64,000 nucleotides of DNA, taken from the NCBI RefSeq assembly GCF_032854445.1, contig NC_088295.1, forward strand, positions 7,750,501 to 7,814,500, read 5' to 3'. This DNA is from Liolophura sinensis. Taxonomy: Eukaryota; Mollusca; Polyplacophora; Chitonida; Chitonidae. A program made the translations under genes and the position numbers. Shown here in pieces: positions 49,763 to 61,190 of the stretch. Below the pieces are notes generated by a model. It saw only the letters and a list, made by a program, of their open reading frames with translations, was not told the origin of the DNA and did not search any database. How positions within the stretch are numbered: position 1 is the first letter of the stretch; each line of letters opens with the position of its first letter.

Positions 49763-50850
49763 CGCCTCCCCAACTAACAGTCCCCTCCCGTACCCACAGT
49801 ACCCTCCTTTATCGACATTTCTCCCAACTCCCCATCATACTGACTGTCTCCTAATATGTTGATAGTCCCCTCCCGTTCCGACATTGGTAATATTTCAAGG
49901 CTAGATCACGACGAAAGTAAAACTTGTACGAGGTATGCTGGAATGTTTCCCTAGTTTTATTCGTCAGTGCCCTTCCGTACCGACAGTTCCCTTCCACACC
50001 GACAGTCGCCTTCAGTACAGACAGCCCCCTCTCGTGCCAACAGTCCCCTTCCCTGCTGACAATCCCCTCACGTACCGACAGTTTCCTCTCGTACCGACAA
50101 TCCCCTCCCATGCCGACATCTTTCCATGCCGACAACCCTCATGTATCAACAGTCCCTTCCTGTACCAACAGTCCCCTTCCATACCAACAGCCCCCCCCCC
50201 CCCTCACTTCGTACCGACAGTCTCCTCCCACTCAGACAGTCCCTTCCCGTACCGACAGTCTCCCCTTGTGTCAAAATTTGACTCCCTTACCGACGTATTG
50301 TTGGGGAATTGGCCTTGCGATTATTGACCTCGTCTTTATTGGTTGACGTCTGGTATAAGAATGTCTGTTTCGACGCAGAGATTCCTCTCGCACCAAGATT
50401 TCTCTCCTGTACTGAAGGTCTCCTCCCGTATCGACATTTCCCTGCCGTACTGACAATCCCCCTCCGTGTATGCCGGGGCTTTCCGTGCCGACAGTTCACT
50501 TCTATGCCGACAACCCTCGTGTATCGACAGTCCCCTTCCATACCAACAGTCTCCCCCCCCCCCCCACTCCCGCCCACCTTCACTCCACCACCCACCACCG
50601 CGCCCCAACCTCGTACCGACAGTCCCCTCCTGTACGACAGTCTCCTCCCATACAGTCTCCTCCTGTGTCAAAAGTGGACTCCTTTACAGACGTATTTTGG
50701 GGGAATTGGCCCCGGGGTTATTGACCTCGTTTTATTGGACGACGTCTGGTATACGGATGTCTGTTTCAACGCATAGATTCCTCTCATACCAAGATTCTTT
50801 TCCTATACCGAAGGTCTCCTCCCGTACCGACAGCTCCCTGACAGTCCCTC
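49763..50850 (+). repeat. C-rich minisatellite with unit near CCCCTCCCGTACCGACAGT
   Basis: About 1.1 kb of degenerate 15-20-bp units with GTACCGACAGT or variants. Two 13-base C runs occur at 50191-50203 and 50553-50565. A longer module (CGACGTATT, GGGGAATTGGCC, TTATTGACCTCG, GACGTCTGGTATA) occurs at about 50296 and again 391 bp later. The purine-rich minus strand has many GGG/GGGG runs. Frames in all six readings are by-products. Confidence 0.9.
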
Positions 50851-52316
50851 CCTGCGGTGGACAGCTGCGGTGGGCAATCACTGTGGCTAGCTGTGGAGAG
50901 GTACGGTATTAAAAGGGATAATCGAATTACCTGAGAGCAAAAGTAGATTCCGGGAACGTTTGGTGTGACGGGGTCTAGGTCGTGACCTGTGCGTGGACCA
51001 TGGTCGGATTATCATCTACCTAATAAAGCAGCGCCGGTAAATACCTTAATGAACAAAGATCAGGAGAAAGACAACATTGGGTTTTCACATGTGTCTATTG
51101 ATCTCTCGACAAAAACCAGGAACAGAGCTGGCAATGCAGGTACATGTATTGTGTTCTAAAGTACTGAGGCAAATCGATTCCATGAAGTACTGGAAATCAA
51201 GCCGTAAGTGTGAATCAGTTCCCCTTTTTTCGAGTTCAATGAAACTGAATAACATACCATTTTACATACCGGTACATATTCTTCATTAAATTCCTTACTT
51301 TTGCCTGAGCCAAATATGAAATTTCTGCATAGCTTGTCTTACTTTAAGACTACAATACTTCTCTAGACATGAAGCATTGCAGTTATGTGTTATTTATTTG
51401 AGATTAAATTAATTGATTGCGCAAAGGATAATAATTATGTTCGGTGAAATTAGATTATTTTGTTAAAAACCTAGTAGTGAATACTTTCTTGCCGAATATT
51501 GCATTGTAAAATAGCTTGTTGCCAATTCTGAAATATATAGCATGTCGTCCACAAAAACATCGACTACCTCGTACAAGTTTCGCTTTCGCTTTTCGTCGCG
51601 ATGTACCATTGAAATAATGCCAATAATCATTTAATAACCGAATCATTCATTCATCAAAGAAATACTAGGAGTTATTGACAAATGAATGCACAAGTCCTCT
51701 ACAGCCATGTGAGGCTTTCAAAAGCTGTGTTGTTGTCGAACTTTTGATCAGGGTAGGCCATCTTAACATTTTGGGTCATTCAGAGTTCAAATGAAAAGTC
51801 CAAATGAAAACGAAAGGGCACGGTCGTGTCATGTTTCATCCTATTTTATCCATGTTATATCACAGCTGCAAAGATGTGAGCCATTTGTTGACATATTATT
51901 CAGAAAATTCGGCAGAAAAATGTGTTAAAGAAAATGACTGTGTCGACACTCACCTAGGTTCATCGTAGTTAGTTCCTGTTACTTTGTGGTCGTGATGCAA
52001 TGGGAATGCGATGTCAGGGGCAAACTAAACTAATGGACTCTTTTGAACTTTTATTTTTTTATTGCCACGTGGTCCTGAAAAACAGCGAAGCTAATGCTGC
52101 TTCATAGATACATGTGATCGAGACTTCAAATAAAGGCTTTTATGACGTTAATAGCAGTCTTAAAATAACGCATACGTGTTTGTACGCTTAGTTACAAAGA
52201 CAAACTACTCAAAATCATGAAAATACAGCTGTCACGACGGAATTGTGTTATAAACGATACTGATTCGATACACACGCAGTATGAAGCCGCTTTGGGTAAG
52301 AATTCAGACAGTTCAC
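50851..52316. other. No gene recognised
   Basis: AT-rich, short frames only. Confidence 0.35.
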
Positions 52317-52586
52317 CTAAGAGTAAGTTGTGACCTTCCGTTCGATTCCCGTTATCACAAACCTTAACCCCTCAACCGTGGATGAGAATCCAGTGTCTTT
52401 CACAGAGAATATCACCGATTCCAGATCACGAAGACTGCCGAATTTTTTGTTTCCAATATAATGCTTTGAACACATAATATATGGCGTTATATAATGAGAT
52501 CCTCCTGTCAGGGTTATATTGTTAAGGTAGATAAAGTTTGCACGTGCTGTATGATTGGGGTCTATTACACAAAACCAGAATGTCAT
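52317..52586 (-). CDS. Weak ORF candidate, unknown
   Basis: An 89-codon minus-strand frame with an ATG start and mixed composition. It has two possible N-glycosylation sites (NHT, NIT) and a GFSSTVEGLRFVITGI stretch. No family is recognised, no splice sites are convincing and no context supports it. Probably chance. Confidence 0.12.
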   Translation of the reverse strand: MTFWFCVIDPNHTARANFIYLNNITLTGGSHYITPYIMCSKHYIGNKKFGSLRDLESVIFSVKDTGFSSTVEGLRFVITGIERKVTTYS

Positions 52587-53310
52587 TTAACCGATTGCTA
52601 AAGTAGTTAGCACACAAAACGAAACATGATAAGTCTTTGAAACTTTCAACTTGTGGAATCATAGGGTAAATATTATTATAATAATATACTTAAAATGTTT
52701 GATTTCAAGCAAAAAAATCGTTTCATGAAATTAATCCTCATGGCTTTTAATTAGGCCGCTTTTAGTTCATTGCCTAAAATTTGACCCCAAAACTTCGCCT
52801 TAGTTCCGCAATCAAAGATGCCATCTTATTTTCATCTTTTCCACTACCTCCATATATCACTCATAATTTGTCCATGTTTTCTTTTGTCATAAATATCCCA
52901 ACCTTACATTAGCAAAGGCAGGTATTCTAGACTCAAACAACATATACCGATTGTAGAAAGAGTCTTACATTTGAGACAATACATTGCAACACCTCACTCC
53001 AACATTTACATCTACAGCCAAAACATCGATGAGCCATGCATATTTAGTAGCAGCATTAACGCAGTACTTAGGATTTGACCATCAATATTACTTTCAAAAC
53101 GCTTTGCATCAGATCACGATTTAGTCATTCAGGTTGCAATGTGTGACCGGAAATAAAAACGTGAACAAAGTAGTGGCATATATTCAAAGAGATTTCATCT
53201 AAATACACACCGCTCCGTCTGTTAGTCACGGGAAACACGGTACATGCTGCTCAATGACATCCTGTATTGTAGCCAGTATACGTCATCATCACTCTGTACA
53301 GAACATGGCA
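52587..53310. other. No gene recognised
   Basis: AT-rich sequence without clear structure. Confidence 0.35.
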
Positions 53311-53512
53311 GTTGCTGTAATTAACAAGTCACGTTTGCAAGATAGAGTCCAGACAAGTTTAACCAATAATGATGTCAGACAACATAACGGTACCGGTACT
53401 ACGGATAGGTAAGGTTACGTCAGCAATAACCAACAATCCACGCAGCCATTTCAAGTATATGTAAATAAAGGTTCACTGTGCATTGTAAATGTTAAGTCGT
53501 GAAATATTAGGC
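53311..53512 (+). repeat. Dispersed repeat, copy 2 (pair at 28816-29015)
   Basis: Holds GCTGTAATTAAC, AATAATGATGTCAGACAACA, TAACGGTAC, ACCAACAA, GCAGCC and GGTTCACTGTGCATT in the order seen in copy 1, with small gaps. Confidence 0.7.
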
Positions 53513-55944
53513 TCTTGGCACGTAGTCACGTGGACACGACAGCGGAGACCACTTTCTCCGGCTATCTGACAAACGCTACACGTATATGGTCAGAAAGGTT
53601 GGTACTTTATCTGGTTTGAACCAACATCTCGTGTGTTCTAACAACTGAAAAATAAACATCTTACGCAGTCGGTCAATGACTAGGTGCACATGGAATATGC
53701 TACTGGAAAACTAAACGCTCAGCCTCACTACAATTAGTGGACAAGAAGGGAAGCGAACACAGTTTATGGATTACGCATAGACTGGTAACATGAACATCGC
53801 CATTTTCCCCATTTGCGCTTTGTTATCCCTGGAAAACTATGAGGCTCTCAACAAACAGTTCGTTATGCAGGCGGCAATAGCCTGGTTTCCGGGTGAGGTC
53901 TGCGAAGTGTTGCTTTGGCGGCCATTTTGGCGAGATTGTCCACAAGTTTCTGGTTCTAAAAACTCTGAGGCCCTTAAACCTATACACCATGTTTTAGAAA
54001 TGGAGAAAATTAGAACGTCCATTTCACTTGATAAACTGTGTTTGTTTTTGATCCGACCAATCAAATGCAAGATCAATTGATGTTTGACTGAACCTATACA
54101 TGTGCCGTGACTGGTAGCTCTCTATTGTAAGGGTCACCGTCTTGCGGAAAGCAGTTATCGTATGCCGTTTTCGCCTCATTGTTATCTCGTTATCTCAAAT
54201 TATTCACCAATGTGCCGAAAAACCTCGCCATATAATGTGTGGGTAGGGTTAATCCTATATTAGGACAATTCCCAACGCTCAGTTTACATCGTTAATGCTA
54301 AGGCATGGTTGACCTCTCCAGCGCGATACATCTAGTCTTGTTTAGGTTTAGCCTCGTCACTTCTATGGTCCCTGTGTCTTCGCACAGACCAATAATCCAG
54401 ATTCATTAATGAAATGTGTCTGTTTAAAACCATGGTACGTGTTGATTGGTATAGATTTAAAAAAGTAAAGATTGAATTTTTATTCTTTCATACATTATTT
54501 CTGCATTCGGCGTTGTAAAAAAAATTCAGTCCAAATTTGCTGATGTTAACAATGGGCAATGATGTAAAATAAACGTAGAGAAGGAACAGTATGCAGTAGT
54601 AGGAGTGCACGTGGCCTTGTAATACATGTAGAGATTATGAACTGATCGGAATGCCGAGCCACCAGAATTTCGTATACCAGTAGACCAATCCTATGCGGCC
54701 TTCTTTTGTGACGATAGACACAAACTAGAGACCAATTATTTTCACTACTGAGAAAAGTGCAGCTGTTTGCTGGTGAAGATGAGCACCAGAAGGTTATAGT
54801 TAAGGAAATGTGTCGCTTTACTGATCCATCAGGCTGCCATTGCAGAACAAATGCGTCTAATCTTCCGCCACGATGCTGGTTAAAACACAATCTTGTTCAT
54901 CAACGAATCCAAACCAAAGAAAGTGGGGAGTGTTATTCCCACCCCTCCTACACCCACCCACCATTATAAACACTTAGCACAGAACCTATGTTCTACGACC
55001 TGTAAATAATACTGGTTTCTGTCAACAACCGAGCGTTCCTGAATAAAATATGTCACGTGATAGGACAAATGAATTTTACTTAGACCTGCAATGTTGTTGT
55101 TGAGAGTTTTAGTCTTTTGCAAGTTTACATCACACAGGAGGGGTCTTCACAACTATACCAGACAAAGCTATGACGAGCCCACCTGCCAAATATGATAACA
55201 GACGACACATTATTACGCTTGACTTTCCGCAGAATAAACGTCCATTTTATATTCTGAAGATAGAGAACATAAAGAATGACAGAAAACACACAGGCATACA
55301 TCAGCGCTGTTTCACGTGGATCGAAATTCCAGAAATCAGGTTGGTATATAAGGGCTAATTTCCGTGATAAATTAAATGCTGCTACGTATTGACAAAGGTC
55401 TTTGCATTGTTTCTGGTTGGATAAGTAATCTCCTCACCCAGGCCGCCTAATCAAATATTACCCGTCTACTCAGGCATACCAGTTTAATTAGAACAGACAT
55501 AGTTAGGACATAGCCAGCGGTGGTGAAGGACACGTGCTATATGTTCTCAGACAACTTCACAACTCGCACTGTCAGGTGGAACCAGGTCAGATTGGTAACA
55601 CGCCTGGGTGACAGTTGCTTTCTAACAACCCATCTTTGTCAAAGTTTTCTACCATAATAAAGAAGCTAAATTGATGCACATTTTGATTATACCGAGATAA
55701 GACGAACATCAGCTTTGACAACTCAGACTAGAAACATTTGGTTCACTTGTTATAAATGATACGCCTTGTAATAGAGGGCATATTTTGATAACTGGATGCA
55801 TTAACCGGGACAGGTTTTCACGTTAAGTAAATTGCCCTGATATGGCCGAAATGATGCCCAAGTGGCGAAAAGCCATATAATCATTCATTCATTAACATTA
55901 ATACTCATCACTCATATTCGTCTTGTTGTCTGAAGAAAGAATAT
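53513..55944. other. No gene recognised
   Basis: Plus-strand frames 53790-54080 and 54757-54969 and an overlapping minus frame 54546-54890 are open but show no domain. Confidence 0.3.
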
Positions 55945-55949
55945 CATTA

Positions 55950-56030
55950 ACTGTCCCTTAGTGGGTAAGCTGCACAACTCTTAGCCACGAGACACTCAAG
56001 GTGTGGGTTCAAACCCTGTCGCACCGTCAA
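55950..56030 (+). mobile_element. tRNA-like SINE head
   Basis: CCTTAGTGGGTAAGCTGC is A-box-like and GTGTGGGTTCAAACCCTGTC is a perfect B-box with its T-arm stem. The anticodon region is not tRNA-like, so this is a SINE head and not a tRNA gene. Its body may be truncated by the opposite element that follows. Confidence 0.6.
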
Positions 56031-56059
56031 TGTACTGATTCCCCGCTCTTACCGTATAT

Positions 56060-56416
56060 AGTGTGTGAGTGCTTAGAGTTTAACGTCGTGCTTAACAATT
56101 TTTCAGTCATATGACGAGAGTCATAAAAGAGCATGTAATGTGGTACCTTGTTGCAGGATGGGTTTCCACCGCTCTTTTATATAATGTTGTTACACTGAGA
56201 CGACCTACCGAAAGCAAGTAAGCCGGCCCACCCGAGTCATTATACTGATACGAGTCAACCAGTCGTTGCCGCTATCCCCTTAATGCTGAAGGCCAATCGC
56301 TATGAAGTTACAACTCCCTCTTTTAACGTCTCAGATCCGATCCGACCCGATCCAGGGTTGACCCTTGATCAACGGCCCCCGAAGCGGACGCTCTACCAAC
56401 TGAGTCATAGGGGCTG
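56060..56416 (-). mobile_element. tRNA-headed SINE on the minus strand
   Basis: The minus-strand head is GCCCCTATGACTCAGTTGGT AGAGCGTCCGCTTC (A-box), then GGGTCAACCCTGGATC in the B-box position. The body contains CCACCGCTCTTTTATATAAT, GAGTCATTATACTGATACG and CAACCAGTCGTTGCCGCTAT on the plus strand. The 3' end is GTTAAGCACGACGTTAAAC. It is a family distinct from the V-type SINEs, recognised from general familiarity with mollusc repeats. Confidence 0.65.
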
Positions 56417-56514
56417 TTATCTGTTGGTATGGTGACATTAATCTGAGGACAGCGCTCGTGTGACGGATTGTCGTTTCTTTGAAGATCACTTATCTTCCCT
56501 AATATAGCTTGTAA

Positions 56515-56640
56515 GTCGCTTCGTCAAATGCGGGAAAGTTCATTAGTAGCCCGTTAGATTCTGGTTTCCCACAATAATAAAAACTGACTGCTATGATATA
56601 AAAAAAACTCTTGACTAAGGTGTTAAACAACAATGAAACA
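56515..56640 (+). mobile_element. Relic of the second SINE family
   Basis: CGTCAAATGCGGGAAAGTTC, ATTAGTAG, TTCCCACAATAATAAAAACT and AAGGTGTTAAACA match the 32195 relic at its start and a SINE 3' end at its close. Confidence 0.5.
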
Positions 56641-56687
56641 TTCAGTTAATCTCATGCTCATCGCTTTAAATAAAAGTTTGGATTATT

Positions 56688-56756
56688 GCGATTATTGACC
56701 TGAGACGTCCGTTATGGTTGACGGATGGCATACAAATGTCTGTCATGACGTTCACT
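56688..56756 (+). repeat. Fragment matching the module in the C-rich array
   Basis: TTGCGATTATTGACCT, TTGACGGATGGCATACAAAT and GTCTGTCATGACG parallel 50320-50385. This places the module outside the minisatellite, so it is probably part of a dispersed element. Confidence 0.5.
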
Positions 56757-59607
56757 CATGATAATTATGTCACTCGGGTGTCAACGTTCGCTATTTCAGA
56801 CGGTCATTTCAAAAGATGTACGGGATCTTTTCATGCCACTGCCCATAAAAAGTCATGCAATCTTAAACGGACAAAAAAGTATGCAACTTAAATATTCATC
56901 TAAAAGATTCAAAGCTATGTTTCCGTTTCTTCCAGTGGTGCATAAAATAAATGGGAGTTTTGCCTGATTAGCGAGGCGTTAAATACACCTATCCTGAGGG
57001 TTAGATGAACTTGCAGAGATTTACAACAGCTAGAGGCCGTAAATCCTAATCAAGTCCATCTGCTCCGTATTACATGTCGTGTCAACCATCTTCAAATATT
57101 TTCTAAAAAACATACACGACCTGATGGTTTTACACGAGTCTGGCATTCATATTTATTTTCTACTGACAATGTTGTTAATACAGCCCAGATGTAGCCACAA
57201 GGGAAGTTTGTTCTACATCTATTCATCTCATACCAGTGGTTATCTGTGACGACATGTGAGTTTTTCCGAGCTAAATCAGATGCTCAGCTTTATGCTTGCA
57301 GCTATAGGTGTAACACGAGACCACCACAGGCCCCTATCATGGAATGAAAATGTCACGCGACAAACGTTCTGTAGAAAATAATGAAAGGGAATAAAGCTTG
57401 AAATTAGCTAACCTGAAATGTGAGACTAATTAACTAATTGATTAGCTGGTTGCTTGATTGATTGGTAAGCTAGTTGACTGGCTAGATGTTCATGGTTCAT
57501 ATAGGCCCAATTTGAATGTAACCTGTAAATTAATACAATAATTAGCAAATAATTCAACAATGATATGTCCCCAATTTTCAGGTGAAGATATGAGAACTTT
57601 TCAGATAAAAATAGCATATACGGTTCACCATAAGTGAATCTCACACGCAATGGGTAACTGCGCTGAATTCCTTAAAAGTCGTTAGAGACATAATGTCACA
57701 AAATGTGTCTGTATTTTCTATAACGGAAATCTATCAAGTGAGGGTCTCCCATAACAAAAGCACAGAGTTAATGGTGAGATAGAGATGGGCAGGCAAGAAA
57801 CGGGGCGTCTGGTAGAGACATGTGGTCTAGTGATAGGGCTTCCGCACGAATGTAAATCTATTAAAACTTTGTAAGTTTGGAAAGTGCCTTTCCATGGAGA
57901 CCTGTGGGATGCATTATAATTTGTCAAAGGCATTCACGTGATCTCTACCTGATAGCTTTCCTGCAATAACAATCCATACTATTTTACTGGACATTTGCTT
58001 AATGGTAGGATATATAAAATATGACATCAACGTTCCAGCAGAGTGGAAAATTTCGAATTTTTCTGATTTTATTTGACATTGCAGAGTAATAAGTTCTCCA
58101 AGTATGGTGGTGAATTCACATACAGACTGTCCACGAAGACGTGGAATCGACTGAACCGTATAATACCACAGAGGCTGTCAAACATAACACTTGGCTGTAC
58201 CACTGCCTCATACGCTGATCCAATTGAAAGAAGATAGATGTTGGATTTGGAACATTCTGTCTTCCTTTCGTCAGCTTTAGGTCGTTTTTCACCACTACTA
58301 AAGCCTTCAATATAATTAACTATAGTTGGCATATATCACAGTCTGAAATCATCGACGCCTAATGAAGACATACTGGCATACAGCAATAAACCATTTATAC
58401 TGACATTACCAGTTTTTTGTGGTATAGCAGACAAAATATCAGTTGACAATGTTTCTAGTACATTCAGTAACCTGCTGTTTGTACTGGCAGGGGGCAAATG
58501 GTCATTAACTATCGGGAGAGAAAACACCGCGCAGCCTCTAGCTAGCAGCTGCGTGAGGCGAGCACATACGCACGGCCTTGACACTACTCTACTGATCTGT
58601 AGTTACTGCTCTCATCTTGTCATTTAGTTTAAGTGTCTCCAGACAGGACAATTACACTAACCTTAATACATTCCGTGATTAAATGGGGAAGTAAAAGTAC
58701 TGTTAGGATGTCTCCATAACTTTATGATCACAACCTACACTGGTAAGGATGAACAATTTATTCGCATTTCATGGACAAGCGACTGAGAGCCGGAGACCGT
58801 TTTGTTCACATCCGGGCAGCCAAATGGTAAGCACAATGATATTAAGGTCTGCTCAGCCACCAATAGCTTGCACTCGTTGACACGGCTGGAAGATTGGGGC
58901 CGGGGTAATTCAGATTATTGTATTGTAACAAGTAGATGGTATATACGCCACTTTCCATCACTTAAAGGAGAGAAAACTAAAACATGACACTACAGGCTGA
59001 AAACAGCACATTTTTTTCTATCTGATGGTGCCGGCTGCATAATTTTGCGATTTTCCTCGCCATGCACGTAAAGCCTGAAAACGGCAAAAGCTGGCATAAA
59101 TCGCGGAGTCCATCGCGTCCTCCATCTAACACCCTGTAATTTATGCTAGAGGTGCGTTGCCGCTCAGCAGTGAGAGTCGTTAAAACTGACGGCTTGTTCG
59201 TATAAACTTGGAACCTACGTCCCCACATTCCGGTTTCCCAAGCAGAAAACGAACTGTACTGTAGCTACCTCCAGGAAGAAGAGTTTTACCGGAAATGTAA
59301 GAACTGCACTTCGGCGGGTTCCAACGGCAATTCTCCTCCTACACAGAAAGATTTCAGGACTAGTTCTCAGGCAAAATGAGTCGCCCACAGCGGATTTGGC
59401 GCTGACTTTTTTTATAATTTATCACTTTGAGGCACATATTAGAATATTTTACGGCATGCACCTGCGAAGAAAAAGCATACTCTTTTCAATGGTACTTGAT
59501 TGATATTTAAATTTCCTTCTCCTTTAAAATGCATTTTTTTCTGGCAACACCAGTTTGTTTAGATAATCGCCAGTGCGCACATAGAGTACCCCATACGGCT
59601 CTGTTGG
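56757..59607. other. No gene recognised
   Basis: Several 60-87-codon frames on both strands (for example 58069-58332 and 58336-58584 minus) have no motif. No tandem repeat. Confidence 0.3.
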
Positions 59608-61190
59608 CATGGATTTGAACAGATCGTGAGAGCCCACAAAAGGCCCTCGTGGCATAGATATGAATACAGCGCCCTCGTAGTATAGATTTGGATAGATTCT
59701 AAGAGCCCCAAACTCGCTCTCGTGAAATAGATTTTGGATACATTTTGGGAACTCCTAACAGGCCTTCCTGCATAGATTTAGATTGAGCGTGAGAGCCCCA
59801 AACAATCTCCCATGGTATAGATTTGGATACATTGTGAGAGCCTTCGTGATATAGATTTAGACAGAGCGTAACAGCCCAAAGGCCCTGCGTGATACCGTAT
59901 AGATTTGGATAGATCGTGAGAGTCCCAATCGGATCCTCGTGGTATAGATTTGGATAATTTATGAGAGCCTCAACCTGGCCCTCGAACTACAGATTTAGAT
60001 AGAGCGTAAGAGCCCCAAACGGGCCCTTGTTGTATAGATTTGGATAGATTGTGAGAGCCCCAAACTGGCCTTCCTGGCATAGATTTGGATAGATTGTAAG
60101 AGCCCCAAACTGGCCCTTGTGGCACAGATTTGGATAGATTGTGAGAGCCCCAATCGGATCCTCGTGGCATAGATTTGGATAGATTGTGAGAGCCCCAAAC
60201 GGGCCCTCATGGTATAGATCTGGATAGATCGTGAGAGTCCCAATCGGATCATCATAGTTTTGGTTAGATTGTGAGAGCTCCAAGCGGGCCCTCGAAGTAC
60301 AGATTTAGACAGAGGGTAGATCCCCAATCGGGCCCTCGTGGAATAGATTTGGATAATTTGTTGGAGCCTCCAACTGGCCCTCGAAGTACAGATTTAGATA
60401 GAGCGTAAGAGCCCCAAACGGGTCCTCGTGGCATAGATTTGGGTAGATTGTGTGAGCCCCAAACGGGTCCTCGTGACATAGATTTGGACAGACTGTGAGA
60501 GCCCCAAACGGGTCCTCGTGGCAGAGATTTAGGATAGACTGTGAGAGTCCCGAACGGGCCCTCGTGGCATAAATTTAGATAGACTGTGAGAGCCCCAAAC
60601 GGGCCCTCAAAGTACAGATTTAGACAGAGCGTAAGATCCCCAAAACCGGTCTCCCTGGCCTAGATTTGGATAGATTGTGAGAACCCCAAACGGGTCCTTC
60701 TGGCATAGATTTGGATAGATTGTGAGAGCCCCAAACGGGTCTTCCTGGCATAGATTTGGATAGATTGTGAAAGCCCCAATCGGGCCCTCGTGGAATAGAT
60801 TTGGATAGATTGTGAGAGCCCCAATTGGATCCTCGTGGTATAGATTTGGATAGATTGTGAGAGCCCCAATCGGAATCATCGTGGCATAGATTTGAATATT
60901 TTGTGAAAGCCCCAAACGGGTCCTCGTGGCAGAGATTTGGATAGATTGTGAGAGCCCCAAACAGGTCCTTCTGGCATAGATTTGGATAGATTGTGAGAGC
61001 CCCAAACGGGTCCTCCTGGCATAGATTTGGATAGATTGTGAAAGCCCCAATCGGGCCCTCGTGGTATAGATTTGAATAGATTGTGACAGCCCAATCGGAT
61101 CATCGTGGCATAGATTTGAATATATTGTGACAGCCCAAAACGGGTCCTCGTGGCAGAGATTTAGATAGATTGTGAGAGTCTCAAAACGAG
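59608..61190 (-). repeat. 45-bp minisatellite, about 35 copies
   Basis: On the plus strand the unit is GGCATAGATTTGGATAGATT, GTGAGAGCCCCAAACGGGTC, CTCGT. Single-base indels are frequent on the left and rare on the right. Since 45 is a multiple of three, the minus strand is open over long stretches with 15-residue repeats such as LTIYPNLCHEDPIGA; the longest open frame covers 60607-61272. Larger blocks of five to seven units recur. Coding is not supported by a good start or by intact frames in the left half. Confidence 0.95.

Larger units (their letters stand above)
46805..49810 (+). repeat. Duplicated element, copy B
   Basis: Collinear with copy A (see landmarks there). It has about 500 bp extra at 47190-47740, lacks the copy A SINE, carries a 10-unit 28-bp array, and holds an old SINE relic at about 49049. 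Divergence is visible throughout, so the duplication is not recent. No coding sequence is seen. Confidence 0.85.

Noticed and set aside
49924-50912. Several 100-155-codon ORFs on both strands
   Set aside because: They are translations of the C-rich minisatellite, open in many frames at once.
55950-56030. tRNA gene
   Set aside because: The B-box is perfect but the anticodon arm and acceptor stem do not fold as a tRNA; it is a SINE head.
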